The notes: generated from the letters alone by a model not told the origin. DNA of 64,000 bases from Nesterenkonia sandarakina (GCF_003003175.1 NZ_PVTY01000009.1:1-64000), one strand, 5' to 3'. Shown: positions 25,389-35,278, numbered from the stretch's first letter. Translations and numbers: made by a program.

Positions 25389-27533
25389 TCAGAGCATGCA
25401 GGAGACGCAGCCGTCGACCTCGGTGCCTTCCAGCGCGAGCTGACGCAGGCGGATGTAGTACAGGGTCTTGATGCCCTTGCGCCACGCGTAGATCTGCGCC
25501 TTGTTGATGTCACGGGTGCTGGCGGTGTCCTTGAAGAACAGCGTCAGGGACAGGCCCTGATCCACGTGCTGGGTCGCAGCGGCGTAGGTGTCGATGATCT
25601 TCTCGTACCCGATCTCATAGGCATCCTGGTAGTACTCCAGGTTGTCATTGGTCAGGTAGGGGGCCGGATAGTAGACGCGCCCGAGCTTGCCCTCCTTGCG
25701 GATCTCGATCTTCGAGGCCACCGGGTGGATCGAGGAGGTCGAGTTGTTGATGTAGGAGATCGAACCGGTGGGCGGCACCGCCTGCAGGTTCTGGTTGTAG
25801 ATGCCGTGGGCCATGACCGAGGCCTTGAGCTGAAGCCAGTCGGCCTGGGTCGGGATGGCCACGTGGCTGAACAGCGTACGGACCTTCTCGGTGGCCGGAG
25901 CCCACTCCTGCTCGGTGTACTTCTCGAAGAACTCACCGCTCGCGTACTGCGAGTTCTCGAAGCCGTCGAACCGCTGACCGGTCTCGATGGAGATCTGGTT
26001 CGAGGAGCGCAGCGCGTGGTAGAGCACCGTGTAGAAGTAGATGTTGGTGAAGTCGATGCCCTCGTCGGAGCCGTAGAAGACGCGTTCCCGCGCCAGGTAG
26101 CCGTGCAGGTTCATCTGGCCCAGCCCGATGGCGTGTGAGCGCCGGTTGCCCTCAGCGATGGAGGGGACCGAGTTGATGTAGGACATGTCCGAGACGGCGG
26201 TCAGCGTGCGGATCGCGGTCTCGATGGTCTGCCCGAAGTCCGGGGAGTCCATCGCCTTGGCGATGTTCATCGACCCCAGGTTGCAGGAGATGTCCTTGCC
26301 GATCTCGGAGTAGCTCAGGTCGTCTGCGTACTCGCTGGGCTCTGAGACCTGCAGGATCTCGGAGCAGAGGTTGGACATGGAGATCCGTCCGGCGATCGGG
26401 TTGGCCCGGTTCACCGTGTCTTCGAACATCACATACGGGTAGCCGGACTCGAACTGGATCTCGGCCAGGGTCTGGAAGAACTCGCGGGCGTTGATCTTGG
26501 TCTTGCGGATCCGCGCGTCGTCGACCATCTCGTGGTACTTCTCGGTCACCGAGATCTCGCTGAACGCCTTGCCGTAGACGCGCTGGACGTCGTAGGGGCT
26601 GAACAGGTACATCGGCTCGTTCTTCTTGGCGAGCTCGAAGGTGATGTCGGGGACGACGACGCCGAGCGAGAGCGTCTTGATCCGGATCTTCTCGTCCGCG
26701 TTCTCGCGCTTGGTGTCGAGGAAGCGGAAGATGTCCGGGTGGTGGGCGTTGAGGTAGACCGCGCCGGCGCCCTGGCGTGCGCCGAGCTGGTTGGCGTAGG
26801 AGAAGGAGTCTTCCAGAAGCTTCATCACCGGGATCACACCGGAGGACTGGTTCTGGATGTGCTTGATCGGGGCGCCGTTCTCGCGGATGTTGGTCAGCGA
26901 GAGGGCCACACCTCCCCCGCGCTTGGAGAGCTGCAGGGAGGAGTTGATGGCGCGCGCGATGGACTCCATGTTGTCCTCGATGCGCAGCAGGAAGCAGGAG
27001 ACCAGCTCGCCGCGCTGCTTCTTGCCCGAGTTCAGGAAGGTCGGGGTCGCGGGCTGGAACCGGCCGGAGATCATCTCATCGACCATCTTCGTCGCCAGCT
27101 GCTCGTCGCCGCGGGCCAGGTGCAGCGCGACCATGGTGACCCGATCCTCGTAGCGCTCCAGGTAGCGGTCACCGTCGAAGGTCTTCAGCGCGTAGGAGGT
27201 GTAGAACTTGAAGGCGCCCAGGAAGGTCGGGAAGCGGAACTTCGCGGCGTAGGCACGGTCGAAGATGGTGCTGATGAACTCCTTGGAGTACTGCTCCAGG
27301 GTCTCGGCCTCGTAGTAGTCGTTCTCGACCAGGTAGCCCAGCTTCTCTTCCAGGTTGTGGAAGAACACGGTGTTGGTGTTCACGTGGTCCAAGAAGTACT
27401 GACGGGCCGCGAGCTGGTCGGCCTCGAACTGGATCTCACCATCGGGGCCGTAGAGGTTGAGCATGGCATTGAGCTCGTGGTAGCTCAGACCCTGCCACTG
27501 GGCAGGCATGACTTTGGCCAGCGGTGCGTCCAT
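25389..27533 (-). CDS. nrdE: Class Ib ribonucleotide reductase, alpha (catalytic) subunit
   Basis: It reduces ribonucleoside diphosphates to deoxy forms. Recognisable blocks are [56 protein letters not shown] and the redox-active C-terminal CVSC (DGCVSCML). The ATG at 27533 gives 714 residues, the usual length, with AGGGAC upstream; an in-frame TTG at 27599 would add 22 residues and overlap nrdI by 25 bases. The N-terminal ATP-cone of class Ia is absent, which marks it as NrdE. Electrons come from NrdH, encoded in the same operon. Confidence 0.96.
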   Translation of the reverse strand: MDAPLAKVMPAQWQGLSYHELNAMLNLYGPDGEIQFEADQLAARQYFLDHVNTNTVFFHNLEEKLGYLVENDYYEAETLEQYSKEFISTIFDRAYAAKFRFPTFLGAFKFYTSYALKTFDGDRYLERYEDRVTMVALHLARGDEQLATKMVDEMISGRFQPATPTFLNSGKKQRGELVSCFLLRIEDNMESIARAINSSLQLSKRGGGVALSLTNIRENGAPIKHIQNQSSGVIPVMKLLEDSFSYANQLGARQGAGAVYLNAHHPDIFRFLDTKRENADEKIRIKTLSLGVVVPDITFELAKKNEPMYLFSPYDVQRVYGKAFSEISVTEKYHEMVDDARIRKTKINAREFFQTLAEIQFESGYPYVMFEDTVNRANPIAGRISMSNLCSEILQVSEPSEYADDLSYSEIGKDISCNLGSMNIAKAMDSPDFGQTIETAIRTLTAVSDMSYINSVPSIAEGNRRSHAIGLGQMNLHGYLARERVFYGSDEGIDFTNIYFYTVLYHALRSSNQISIETGQRFDGFENSQYASGEFFEKYTEQEWAPATEKVRTLFSHVAIPTQADWLQLKASVMAHGIYNQNLQAVPPTGSISYINNSTSSIHPVASKIEIRKEGKLGRVYYPAPYLTNDNLEYYQDAYEIGYEKIIDTYAAATQHVDQGLSLTLFFKDTASTRDINKAQIYAWRKGIKTLYYIRLRQLALEGTEVDGCVSCML

Positions 27534-27574
27534 GGAGTCCCTGCCGTGCTGGGTCTGTGCGCTGCTCGCCGCGT

Positions 27575-28003
27575 TCAGCGGCTTGATTGCTGTTTCCAAA
27601 ACTCTTCCAATCCCGTCTCGACCGTGGCCACGTCTTCGGGTGTGCCCATCAGTTCAAATCTGTATAGGTGAGGGACTCGGCACTTGGCGGCGACGATGTC
27701 ACCGGCGATGCAGTAGCTCTCGTGAAAATTCGTGTTGCCCGCGCCGATCACTCCGCGCAGGAGGTTCCTGTTGGACTCGACGTTGAGGAACTTGATGACC
27801 TGCTTCGGCACCGAGCCTTCTCCGCCGTCGGCGCCGTAGGAGGGAAGGACCAGGACGAAGGGCTGCTCCGCCGCGAGGGTCTCATCCTTGGTGCGCAGCG
27901 GGAGTCTCGCGATCTCTCCTGCCCCGCGCTGAAGCTTCTCCACGAACCGGTGCGTGTTGTTCGACACCGAGGAGAAGTAGATCAGCCGTGCCGTGGTGTT
28001 CAC
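27575..28003 (-). CDS. nrdI: Flavodoxin-like NrdI, cofactor maturation protein
   Basis: It is an FMN protein that supplies oxidant to build the dimanganese-tyrosyl radical in NrdF. The protein shows [18 protein letters not shown] (phosphate loop type), [13 protein letters not shown] and [19 protein letters not shown]. The GTG at 28003 gives 142 residues, the family length, and lies 7 bases after the nrdH stop. The longer frame upstream covers nrdH and is a shadow. Its end nearly abuts nrdE. Confidence 0.95.
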   Translation of the reverse strand: MNTTARLIYFSSVSNNTHRFVEKLQRGAGEIARLPLRTKDETLAAEQPFVLVLPSYGADGGEGSVPKQVIKFLNVESNRNLLRGVIGAGNTNFHESYCIAGDIVAAKCRVPHLYRFELMGTPEDVATVETGLEEFWKQQSSR

Positions 28004-28010
28004 GGCTGCA

Positions 28011-28262
28011 TCAGGCGACCGAGCTGATCGCAGCGTGCTGAACGGCCAGCTCGGAGATCTTGTCGGGGCGGAATCCGGACCAGTGGTCGGACTCGGTGAT
28101 GACCACGGGAGCCTGCATGTAGCCCAGGCCGCGCAGCCGCTCGAGGGCCTCGGCATCCTGGGTGATGTCGACGGTCTCGTAGGTCACGCCGTTCTTGTCC
28201 AGGGCGCGGTAAGTGGCGTTGCACTGGACGCATGCGGGCTTGGTGTAGACAGTGACAGACAT
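28011..28262 (-). CDS. nrdH: Glutaredoxin-like NrdH redoxin
   Basis: It is the electron donor for NrdEF, itself reduced by thioredoxin reductase. [14 protein letters not shown] places the CVQC redox pair at Cys11 and Cys14; later APVV and [10 protein letters not shown] give the thioredoxin fold and the NrdH-specific C-terminal signature. The ATG at 28262 with GGAGATC upstream gives 83 residues. It is the first gene of nrdHIEF, so the promoter region lies in the 540 bases up to the alarmone synthetase gene. Confidence 0.96.
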   Translation of the reverse strand: MSVTVYTKPACVQCNATYRALDKNGVTYETVDITQDAEALERLRGLGYMQAPVVITESDHWSGFRPDKISELAVQHAAISSVA

Positions 28263-28303
28263 GAGGATCTCCGATTCAAACGTGACGTTCAGGCGTTGCT
28301 CCA

Positions 28304-28351
28304 ATACTACATCTTGGGTTCGCGGATGTCAGCGGACACTAGATGCTGTAC
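28304..28351 (-). promoter_or_regulatory. Two NrdR-box-like sites upstream of nrdH
   Basis: ATACTACATCTTGGGT (28304-28319) matches the NrdR-type palindrome ACACTACATCTTGTGT at 14 of 16 bases. ACACTAGATGCTGTAC (28336-28351) is a weaker copy. Their starts are 32 bases apart, three helical turns, the usual spacing of paired NrdR boxes. NrdR represses ribonucleotide reductase operons when (d)ATP is high. Confidence 0.6.
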
Positions 28352-28379
28352 TTGCACGCGTGTAGTTCTCCACCGGCCG

Positions 28380-28396
28380 TCCACAGGGCCTGTGGA
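28380..28396. promoter_or_regulatory. TCCACA palindrome A upstream of nrdH
   Basis: TCCACAGG-G-CCTGTGGA has perfect 8-bp arms. The + strand reads CCGTCCACA, a 7 of 9 match to the actinobacterial DnaA box TTGTCCACA, and the minus strand carries a second TCCACA. Binding by DnaA is inferred only. Confidence 0.4.
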
Positions 28397-28446
28397 GCGC
28401 GGGTCCCCTGGAATGGCGGGGAAGTGGACCCCTTGCCGGGTCTTCC

Positions 28447-28460
28447 TCCACAGCTGTGGA
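28447..28460. promoter_or_regulatory. TCCACA palindrome B upstream of nrdH
   Basis: TCCACAGCTGTGGA is a perfect 14-bp palindrome. The minus strand reads GAGTCCACA, again 7 of 9 to the DnaA box. The remaining sequence 28461-28803 shows no further supported site or gene apart from the ribosome binding site of the next gene. Confidence 0.4.
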
Positions 28461-28803
28461 CTCCGATACTCCCAAGGAGAAGTTTCTTCGAGCACCGCGT
28501 GTCTCGGCGTGTCTGCCCCGGGACATCGGCAGATGTTGCGTCTACATGCCCCATTATTCCCCAGATGTTGTGTTTGGGGTCTCATTCTGGACCGGAGCGG
28601 CGCTCGGTGGCCACGGGCCTCTGTCTCCGTGCCCGACGCGGCTCATCCCGGCCATAGTGCCGCGGTCGCGGTGATCACAACGATTGCATAGAGGGACTTC
28701 ACAGACACTGCACCTAGGGTCGAGAATCGAAGCAGCGGTCCCCTGACCGCCGACTTGCAGCCTCGGGCTGCGAGCCCCGGAAACCCCTAGGAGAACTTCC
28801 CCC

Positions 28804-29793
28804 ATGTCCGCTGGACGCGCTCCTGCCACTGACAGTCAGTTTCTTCCCTTCGACACCGATGAGGGGATCTCGCCGAGCACAGGGGTACGGGTACCGCCCA
28901 GCAAGGACCTGGCCCGGCAGGCGGAGAAGAAGGTCCAGCGCAGCGAGTCCGACGTCTACCGTCAGCTGCTCTCGGAGCTGCACAGCAGCGCCGGCGAGGA
29001 GGGCGCGGGCATGGCGGTGCGGATGGCTGACATCCGGCGGCAGCTCACCGAGTTCCAGCTGCACTACAAGTTCGGCATGGATGAGGTGCTGACCAAGATC
29101 AACGTGCTGCGTGAGGAGTTCGAGCACACCCGCGACTACTCCCCCATCGAGCACGTGAACTACCGGCTGAAGTCCCTGGATCGGATCCTGGACAAGGTAC
29201 AGCGCTACGGCGCCGAGCCCACGCTGGAAAGCATCCGCCATTCCATCCGGGACATCGCCGGGATCCGGATCACCTGCTCCTTCGTCTCTGACGCGTACTG
29301 GGTCGCGGAGATGCTGTGCAGCCAGCCCGATCTCCGGGTGGTCGAGGTCAAGGACTACATCCGCACGCCCAAGGTCAACGGCTACCAGAGCCTGCACGTG
29401 ATCGTGCAGGTCCCGGTCTTCCTCTCCAACCGCACCGAGTTCGTCTACGTGGAGGTCCAGATCCGCACTGTGGCGATGGACTTCTGGGCCTCGCTGGAGC
29501 ACAAGATCTACTACACCTATGACGGCGAGGTGCCCGGCGACATCCTCGACGAGCTGCGCGACGCCGCCGTCCAGGCCGCGGCGCTGGACCAGCAGATGGC
29601 CTCGATCCGGGACCGGGTCACCGCACTGAAGGATCAGGCCCCGGTCTCGGGACAGGGCGCCACCGGACCGACCCCTCGGGACCGGGCGACCACGGGGGCC
29701 TGGTTCCCCTCCGATGACGCGATGGGGACCACCTGGAAGTGGGAGGACATCGCCAAGCACGCCGGCGGGCCGCACGAGGCCCCGCAGAGCTGA
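28804..29793 (+). CDS. RelA/SpoT-domain (p)ppGpp synthetase (329 aa)
   Basis: It is a GTP pyrophosphokinase-family protein that makes the alarmone (p)ppGpp or a related nucleotide from ATP and GTP/GDP. The synthetase domain (about 100-270) shows IEHVNYRLKSLDRILDKV, IRDIAGIRITCSFV, DYIRTPKVNGYQSLHVIV and VEVQIRTVAMDFWASLEHKI. No HD hydrolase or TGS/ACT domain is present, so it is a small alarmone synthetase. A 75-residue N-terminal extension and a Pro/Gly-rich tail are variable. AGGAGAAC precedes the ATG. It diverges from nrdH and shares the upstream region with it, which links alarmone synthesis to dNTP supply by position. Confidence 0.9.
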   Translation: MSAGRAPATDSQFLPFDTDEGISPSTGVRVPPSKDLARQAEKKVQRSESDVYRQLLSELHSSAGEEGAGMAVRMADIRRQLTEFQLHYKFGMDEVLTKINVLREEFEHTRDYSPIEHVNYRLKSLDRILDKVQRYGAEPTLESIRHSIRDIAGIRITCSFVSDAYWVAEMLCSQPDLRVVEVKDYIRTPKVNGYQSLHVIVQVPVFLSNRTEFVYVEVQIRTVAMDFWASLEHKIYYTYDGEVPGDILDELRDAAVQAAALDQQMASIRDRVTALKDQAPVSGQGATGPTPRDRATTGAWFPSDDAMGTTWKWEDIAKHAGGPHEAPQS

Positions 29794-29897
29794 GGCATCC
29801 GCGCGGGCCCAGCATCGACGGGCCCAGCATCACCTGGCCCGTACCGCCGGATCGGCCGCCGCGGCCCCGCGGACCGAGCGCGTCACTCCGAAGCAGG

Positions 29898-30812
29898 TCA
29901 GTCCCAGAGCTGCGCGAAGTGCTGGATCGGGCCGTGGCCCTGGCCGACGTCGAGGCGCTCAGAGTCCTGAAGCGCTGAAGTCATCCAGTCCTTGACCACC
30001 GGAAGCGCGGTGGACCAGCTGTGCCCGCGCGCGGCGAGGGTGGCCAGCGCCGCCGAGACCGAGCATCCGGTCCCGTGGGTGTTCTGCGTGTGGATCCGGG
30101 GTGAGAGGAACTGCTCCTCCGCGGGACGCACGCCTGCGCGCTGCGGGTAGACCAGGGTGTCGACGACGTGTTCCTGCGCCGTGGCATCGTCGAGATGTCC
30201 TCCCTTGGCCAGCACCACGACCTGATGCTCATCGGCGACGGCGCGGGACTGGGAGATCAGCCCCGTGGGATCGCTGGCAGGCTCGGCCCCGGCCAGCAGG
30301 GCGAGTTCTGGCACGTTGGGCGTGATCAGGTCCGCCCGGTGCAGGAACGCGATCAGCGCGGACTCGGCGGCGGCGTCGAGCAGCCGGTCCCCCGAGGTGG
30401 CGATCATGACCGGGTCCAGCACCAGCACGGGCCCGGAGCCGTCGACGTCGTCCTGCGCATCCCCGCCGTCACCATCTTCGCCGTCACCATGCCTGCCGTG
30501 GCCGAGAGAATCCACCCACTCCGCCACGGTGGTGATGATCTCCTCGGTGCCGAGCATCCCGATCTTGATGGCGTCCAGCGCCACATCGTCGGAGACGGCG
30601 TCCAGCTGGGCGCGCAGGAAGCTCACCGGGGGCAGGTGGATCTCTCGCACGCCCCGGGTGTTCTGCGCCACCAGTGCGGTCACCACACACATCCCGTATC
30701 CCCGGTGCGCCGCGAAGCTCTTCAGGTCCGCCTGGATCCCGGCCCCACCTGTGGGGTCGGTGCCGGCGATCGAGAGGATGTTGGGGATGCTGCGCGGTGA
30801 CGTGGTGCTCAT
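29898..30812 (-). CDS. thiD: Hydroxymethylpyrimidine/phosphomethylpyrimidine kinase
   Basis: It phosphorylates HMP and HMP-P in thiamine synthesis. The ribokinase-like fold shows ILSIAGTDPTGGAGIQADLK (12-31), CVVTALVAQNT, IKIGMLGTEE, VLDPVMIATSGDRLL and the anion hole NTHGTGCSVSAALAT. Length is 304 residues, a little longer than usual because of an acidic Gly/Asp insert (HGRHGDGEDGDGGDAQDD, near 108-125) before the VLDPVM strand. TAGCAT lies six bases before the ATG at 30812, so the mRNA may be leaderless. The gene stands alone, without other thi genes nearby. Confidence 0.93.
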   Translation of the reverse strand: MSTTSPRSIPNILSIAGTDPTGGAGIQADLKSFAAHRGYGMCVVTALVAQNTRGVREIHLPPVSFLRAQLDAVSDDVALDAIKIGMLGTEEIITTVAEWVDSLGHGRHGDGEDGDGGDAQDDVDGSGPVLVLDPVMIATSGDRLLDAAAESALIAFLHRADLITPNVPELALLAGAEPASDPTGLISQSRAVADEHQVVVLAKGGHLDDATAQEHVVDTLVYPQRAGVRPAEEQFLSPRIHTQNTHGTGCSVSAALATLAARGHSWSTALPVVKDWMTSALQDSERLDVGQGHGPIQHFAQLWD

Positions 30813-30818
30813 GGCTCC

Positions 30819-30824
30819 ATGCTA
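30819..30824 (-). promoter_or_regulatory. Leaderless -10 box for thiD
   Basis: TAGCAT on the minus strand is separated from the ATG by six bases (GGAGCC). The spacer also contains GGAG, but too close to the ATG to work well as a ribosome binding site. Confidence 0.45.
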
Positions 30825-30897
30825 ATCGGTCCGCACGGCTCCCATCGGGCTCTACCGTCGGCGAGCCCGCACGGGGTCATCCACGGGTGGTGCCAGG

Positions 30898-32673
30898 TCA
30901 GTCGATCACGGTGTGGCTGCCCACGCGCCGGTCATCGTCGGCACCGGTGACCTCACCGGTCTCATAATCCACCTCGAGCGCCTGGACCGAGCCGAAGCCG
31001 CCCCACTCGTCGGGCCAGACCTGCAGCTCCCAGCCGAGGTCCTCGAGCGCCTCCCTGGTCTCGTCGTCGGGCTCATCGTCGAGGACCAGAAGCTCGTCCT
31101 CCGCGATGAGGCGGAAGCGCAGCCCGTCCACGGCCTCCTGCAGCGGCGCGTCCTGCAGCCCCCACTGGGTGAGCACGGTGCCCATGATGTTCAGGATCTG
31201 GTGACCACCGGGGGTGCCGATGCCCAGCACCGGGCGCTGCTCGTCGTCGAGGACGATGGTGGGCATCGACCAGGTCACCGACTTCCGGCCGGCCTCTGGT
31301 CGGTTCGCCGGGGAGTCCACGGCCTCGAAACGGCTGAGCTGGTTGTTCAGGAAGAACCCTCCGCTGACCTCGCCTGCGCCCCAGAAGTTGGTCAGGGTGT
31401 TGGTCATCGAGACCATGATGCCCTCGTCGTCGATCACCGAGATGTGCGTGGTGTTGGCGTCCCGCGGGGCATCACCCTCAGCTGGTGCGGGCTGCTGCTC
31501 CGCGGAGCCCTGGGCGGAGCCTGCGTCGGGATCCTGCGGCGCGGACTGCGTGGAGATCTCGATCGCGGCGTTGGACTCCGCGTCGGTGATCTCCTCCACG
31601 GGGACCTCCACGAAGGCGGGGTCGCCGATCTCGGTGAGCACGGTCTCCTCCGCGACCAGCCAGGCCTCGGAGAGGGTCTGGATGTACTCCGCGGAGCCCG
31701 GTTCCAGCTCCGCGATGCCCTGAGACTCGGCGATCTGGAGCAGCTGCACCAGGGCCGGGCCGGGCAGCGCGGGCGCGGCGGCGAGCACCTCGTAATCGCC
31801 GAACTCTCCGGACACCGGCTCAGACGCGGTGACCTCGTAGTCGGCGAGGGTCTCGGCGTCGATGCCCTCGACCTGGGTCAGCTGCTCGGCGAGGCTGCCG
31901 GTGTAGAAGGACTCCCAGCCTTCCGCGGCCAGGGTCTCCAGCGTGCTGGCGAGCTCGGTCTGGACCAGCTGTTCTCCGCTGGCCAGGGGCTCGCCGTCGA
32001 CCTCGAAGGGTTCCACCCCGTCGATGGCCTCCGGGCCGAGGTCCTCGGTCATCCGGCTGGCCAGGAAGTCATAGACCTCGAAGCCCTCGGACGCGAGCTG
32101 CTGTGCGGGCTGGATCAGCCGATCCCATTCCAGGCTTCCGTGCTCCTGGTGCAGGCGTCCCATGCCGGCGACGAAGCCTGGTGCTCCGATGCCGGTCTCG
32201 GGGATCTCTCCGTCCACGCCCACCATCTCGCGGTAGTCGTAGAACAGCGGTTCGCCGTTCTGTCCGGCGATGACCACTGAGCCGCCGCCGCCGAGGCCCG
32301 AGGCGAAGGGCTCGACCACCGACATCGCGAAGGCCGCGGCGATGGCGGCATCGATGGAGTTTCCGCCGTCGGTGAGGACCTGTTCTCCGGCCTCGACGGC
32401 GAGCGGGTGCCCGGCGCTGACCCCCTGCTGGGTGAGCGTGTCCTCCACCGGTTCAGGGGTGCTGGTGGGCTCCTGCAGCTCTTCGCTGGGCGCCGGCGGC
32501 GGGGGCGGAGGCGGCTCCTCCTCGGTGGCGCAGGCGGCCAGCAGCCCGAAGGTGGCCAGCAGCGCGGTGGTCTGCGCGGCTCGCCGCGCGACCATCGCGC
32601 GACGGGTGGACGGCGGGCCGCTCTGGTGGTGTCTCGGCGCGTGGGTGTGCGGCGGGCGGTTCTTCGGCTGCAT
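30898..32673 (-). CDS. ggt: Gamma-glutamyltransferase, lipoprotein form
   Basis: It cleaves gamma-glutamyl bonds of thiols and peptides outside the membrane and matures by self-cleavage. A basic start and hydrophobic segment end in lipobox LLAAC (Cys48), so the enzyme is probably lipid-anchored, followed by a Pro-rich linker. The large subunit shows GNSIDAAIAAAFAMSVVEP and SGLGGGGSVVIA. The small subunit should begin at Thr408 in TTHISVID, the nucleophile, and contains TNTLTNFWGAGEVSGGFFLNN and RKSVTWSMPTIVL. GGGAGACGAAAC precedes the ATG. In a mycothiol-making cell its substrates are not clear. Confidence 0.93.
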   Translation of the reverse strand: MQPKNRPPHTHAPRHHQSGPPSTRRAMVARRAAQTTALLATFGLLAACATEEEPPPPPPPAPSEELQEPTSTPEPVEDTLTQQGVSAGHPLAVEAGEQVLTDGGNSIDAAIAAAFAMSVVEPFASGLGGGGSVVIAGQNGEPLFYDYREMVGVDGEIPETGIGAPGFVAGMGRLHQEHGSLEWDRLIQPAQQLASEGFEVYDFLASRMTEDLGPEAIDGVEPFEVDGEPLASGEQLVQTELASTLETLAAEGWESFYTGSLAEQLTQVEGIDAETLADYEVTASEPVSGEFGDYEVLAAAPALPGPALVQLLQIAESQGIAELEPGSAEYIQTLSEAWLVAEETVLTEIGDPAFVEVPVEEITDAESNAAIEISTQSAPQDPDAGSAQGSAEQQPAPAEGDAPRDANTTHISVIDDEGIMVSMTNTLTNFWGAGEVSGGFFLNNQLSRFEAVDSPANRPEAGRKSVTWSMPTIVLDDEQRPVLGIGTPGGHQILNIMGTVLTQWGLQDAPLQEAVDGLRFRLIAEDELLVLDDEPDDETREALEDLGWELQVWPDEWGGFGSVQALEVDYETGEVTGADDDRRVGSHTVID

Positions 32674-32685
32674 GTTTCGTCTCCC

Positions 32686-33846
32686 TCAGGAAGGCGTCGG
32701 CTTCTGTTCCATGGATGATCCGGGCTTGGCCCGGCGGGGGTAGGGGCGGGCGAGCTTCCGGCGGCGGTGACGTTCGGGGACGCGGTAGCTGACCCGCAGG
32801 AACGCTGGGGTCTTGCGCAGCAGCGCCTCCAGTGGGCCGTAGCGGAAGTTCGCCATCCAGACGACGGCGAAGAGGATCAGGCCCAGCATGATCGCGCAGC
32901 TGATCAGGAAGCCCTGCAGCGGCTCCTGGGGTCCGGGGTAGATGAAGAGCGCGATGACCACCAGGTGCGCGGTGTAGGCCGTGAGCGGCATCTGTCCCAC
33001 CGCGACCAGCAGCCGGATCCGCTGGTTGAAGTAGGGCACGACGATGAGCAGGATCCCCAGCACCATCACCGCGGTGCCGCTGGCGCTGATCAGCCACAGC
33101 GGCATCTGGGAGTGCCCGACGGCAGAGATCATCCGGTCGAATCCGACCTCCGTGGTGTCTGGCTCGCCGAGCACCCGCACCAGCACCTCGGAGGCTCCGA
33201 AGGCGCCGAACCCGGCGATGGCGCCCACATAGACCAGCCGCCGCTGCACCTTGGCGTTGCCCAGCGGCTGGCGGCCCAGCCAGACCCCGAGGAAGAACGG
33301 GGCGATCCAGACCACCAGCGGGTAGGGGCCTGAGATCAGGATGGCGCCGAGGATCTCGAACGGAGAGTCCCCGATCTGGGCCGGCTCGATGTGGAAATCG
33401 GTGCGCTGCCGCGCCAGGATCCAGAGCACCGGGCCCAGCAGCGCGGAGGCGGTGGCGGACCAGAACAGCCACCGGGTGGACATCTTGACCATGAACGCGG
33501 CCAGGAAGAACAGCGCCGCGTAGGTGGAGAGGATCACGTTGACCCCGTGCTCCAGGGTCTGGAGTCCCAGCCCCAGTCCCAGCAGCAGCAGGCCGCGCCA
33601 GAGCAGCGTGCTGCGTCGGGTGATGCCCTTGGTCAGCGAGCGGCGGGCCAGGAAGGTCACCCCGATCCCGGCGAGGACCACGAAGAGGATCGAGGCCCGG
33701 CCGTTGAGCGCCCGCACGATCCAGGAGGCCCAGCCGTCGTCGTTATAAGGACCGACGTTGACGATGATCATGCCGAACACGGCGGCGGCGCGCGCCACGT
33801 CGAGGGCATACAGACGACTCAGTCCGCGAGCTTGGGAGCTCAGCAT
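32686..33846 (-). CDS. DUF418 family multi-pass membrane protein
   Basis: The protein (386 aa) starts RLYALDVARAAAVFGMIIVNVG, the DUF1624/YeiB-like start that resembles acyltransferase-3 membrane proteins, then GRASILFVVLAGIGVTFLA. About nine to ten membrane helices follow. The C-terminal DUF418 region includes AVGQMPLTAYTAHLVV and FRYGPLEALLR. Its role is not established; transport or acyl transfer to envelope molecules is suspected for the family. AGGAGGACC precedes the ATG. It ends 12 bases before ggt starts, so the two are probably one transcript. Confidence 0.85.
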   Translation of the reverse strand: MLSSQARGLSRLYALDVARAAAVFGMIIVNVGPYNDDGWASWIVRALNGRASILFVVLAGIGVTFLARRSLTKGITRRSTLLWRGLLLLGLGLGLQTLEHGVNVILSTYAALFFLAAFMVKMSTRWLFWSATASALLGPVLWILARQRTDFHIEPAQIGDSPFEILGAILISGPYPLVVWIAPFFLGVWLGRQPLGNAKVQRRLVYVGAIAGFGAFGASEVLVRVLGEPDTTEVGFDRMISAVGHSQMPLWLISASGTAVMVLGILLIVVPYFNQRIRLLVAVGQMPLTAYTAHLVVIALFIYPGPQEPLQGFLISCAIMLGLILFAVVWMANFRYGPLEALLRKTPAFLRVSYRVPERHRRRKLARPYPRRAKPGSSMEQKPTPS

Positions 33847-33944
33847 GCGGCAGGGTCCTCCTCGCCAAAGCGGTCAAGTACCTCAGAACTGTACCTCTCG
33901 GTCCTGTCCATCGGCTTGAGGTCTGCTCTCCGGCCAGTCGGGCC

Positions 33945-35177
33945 TCAGAGCAGCACGGCGCCGATCAGGCCGGCCGCGATCACCACGGCCCAGGCCGGGA
34001 CGCGCCAGCTGTTCAGCGCCACGAAGGCGAGCACGGCGAGCACCAGCGCCTCGATCCCCACCTCGAGCACCCCGGAGGTGAAGACCGGGGTGTAGAGCGC
34101 AGCGGCCAGGATTCCGACGACGCCGGCGTTGACTCCCATCAGCGCCTTCTGCGCCGAGGAGTTCCCGCGCAGCCGTTCCCAGAAGGGCAGCGCCGCGATG
34201 ACCAGCAGCCCGGCGGGCAGGAAGATGGCCAGCACCGCGACGGCGGCGCCGATCAGGCCGGAGGGCTCGCCGGTGCTGGAGGCGCCCAGGAACCCGGCGA
34301 AGGTGAACAGCGGGCCCGGCACGGCCTGGGCGGCCCCGTACCCGGCGAGGAAGACCTCCGGGTCCACCAGGTTCGGCACGGTCTCGGCCTGCAGCAGCGG
34401 CAGCACGACGTGTCCGCCGCCGAAGACCAGCGACCCGGCCCGGTAGAAGGAGTCGACCATCGCCGCCCATCCCGCTCCGGTGAGCGCGGCAAGCACCGGC
34501 AGACCGGCCAGCAGCGCGAAGAACAGGCTCAGGGCGGTCCAGGAGGCGCCCCGGGAGACCCGCACCGGGAAGGCATCCTTCGGCTCGGGTCCGGCCTCCG
34601 GGCTGCGCAGCCAGAAGAACCCGATCACGCCGGCGAGCAGGATCGCGCCCACGGTGATGAAGGGGTTCGGCACCAGCAGCACCAGGACCATCGCGGCGGC
34701 GGCGATGGACGCGCGCGGGGCGTCCGGGGTCAGGGTCTTCGCCATCGAGAGCACCGCATGGGCCACCACCGCCACTGCCGCGGCCTTAAGCCCGTCGATC
34801 CAGCCCGCCTCGGCGAGATTGCCGGCATGCTGGACCCCCAGCGCGAAGGCCACCAGCAGCACGACCGAGGGCATGGTGAAGGCGAACCAGGCGGCGATCA
34901 TCCCGGGGTACCCGGCGCGCTGCAGCCCCAGAGCCATGCCCACCTGGCTCGACGCCGGGCCGGGCAGGAACTGACACAGGCCCACGAGATCGGCGTAGGC
35001 CTTCTCGGTGAGCCAGCGACGCCGGGTGACGAAGGCGTCGCGGAAGTAGGCCAGGTGCGCCACGGGGCCGCCGAAGGAGGTCAGTCCGAGTCGGAGGAAG
35101 ACCAGGAACACCTCTGCGACGGTGCCGGGATGTCGGGAGGCGGCGGGGCCGGCGTCGTCCGTTGAATGCTCAGTCAT
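33945..35177 (-). CDS. chrA: Chromate transporter ChrA (two-domain)
   Basis: It is a CHR-family efflux protein for chromate, proton-linked. Two homologous halves are seen: the first with FLRLGLTSFGGPVAHLAYF and CQFLPGPASSQVGMALG, the second with SFYRAGSLVFGGGHVVLPLL and GYGAAQAVPGPLFTFAGFLG. About ten membrane helices fit the 410-residue length. The ATG at 35177 (MTEHSTDD) is preferred; the longer frame to 35276 crosses into the divergent gene. No ChrB or other regulator lies beside it. Substrate is a family prediction. Confidence 0.92.
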   Translation of the reverse strand: MTEHSTDDAGPAASRHPGTVAEVFLVFLRLGLTSFGGPVAHLAYFRDAFVTRRRWLTEKAYADLVGLCQFLPGPASSQVGMALGLQRAGYPGMIAAWFAFTMPSVVLLVAFALGVQHAGNLAEAGWIDGLKAAAVAVVAHAVLSMAKTLTPDAPRASIAAAAMVLVLLVPNPFITVGAILLAGVIGFFWLRSPEAGPEPKDAFPVRVSRGASWTALSLFFALLAGLPVLAALTGAGWAAMVDSFYRAGSLVFGGGHVVLPLLQAETVPNLVDPEVFLAGYGAAQAVPGPLFTFAGFLGASSTGEPSGLIGAAVAVLAIFLPAGLLVIAALPFWERLRGNSSAQKALMGVNAGVVGILAAALYTPVFTSGVLEVGIEALVLAVLAFVALNSWRVPAWAVVIAAGLIGAVLL

Positions 35178-35278
35178 CAGCGCACACACTCGGGCAGGAA
35201 GGTTAACAGCAGTTGAACAGACCGGGTGGACCGGTTGGTACTGTTCAGCCCACGCGACTCTTGGGAATGGGGACATCT

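Noticed and set aside
28307-28585. Short minus-strand frames between nrdH and the alarmone synthetase
   Set aside because: They cross the regulatory palindromes, have no ribosome binding sites and resemble no protein.
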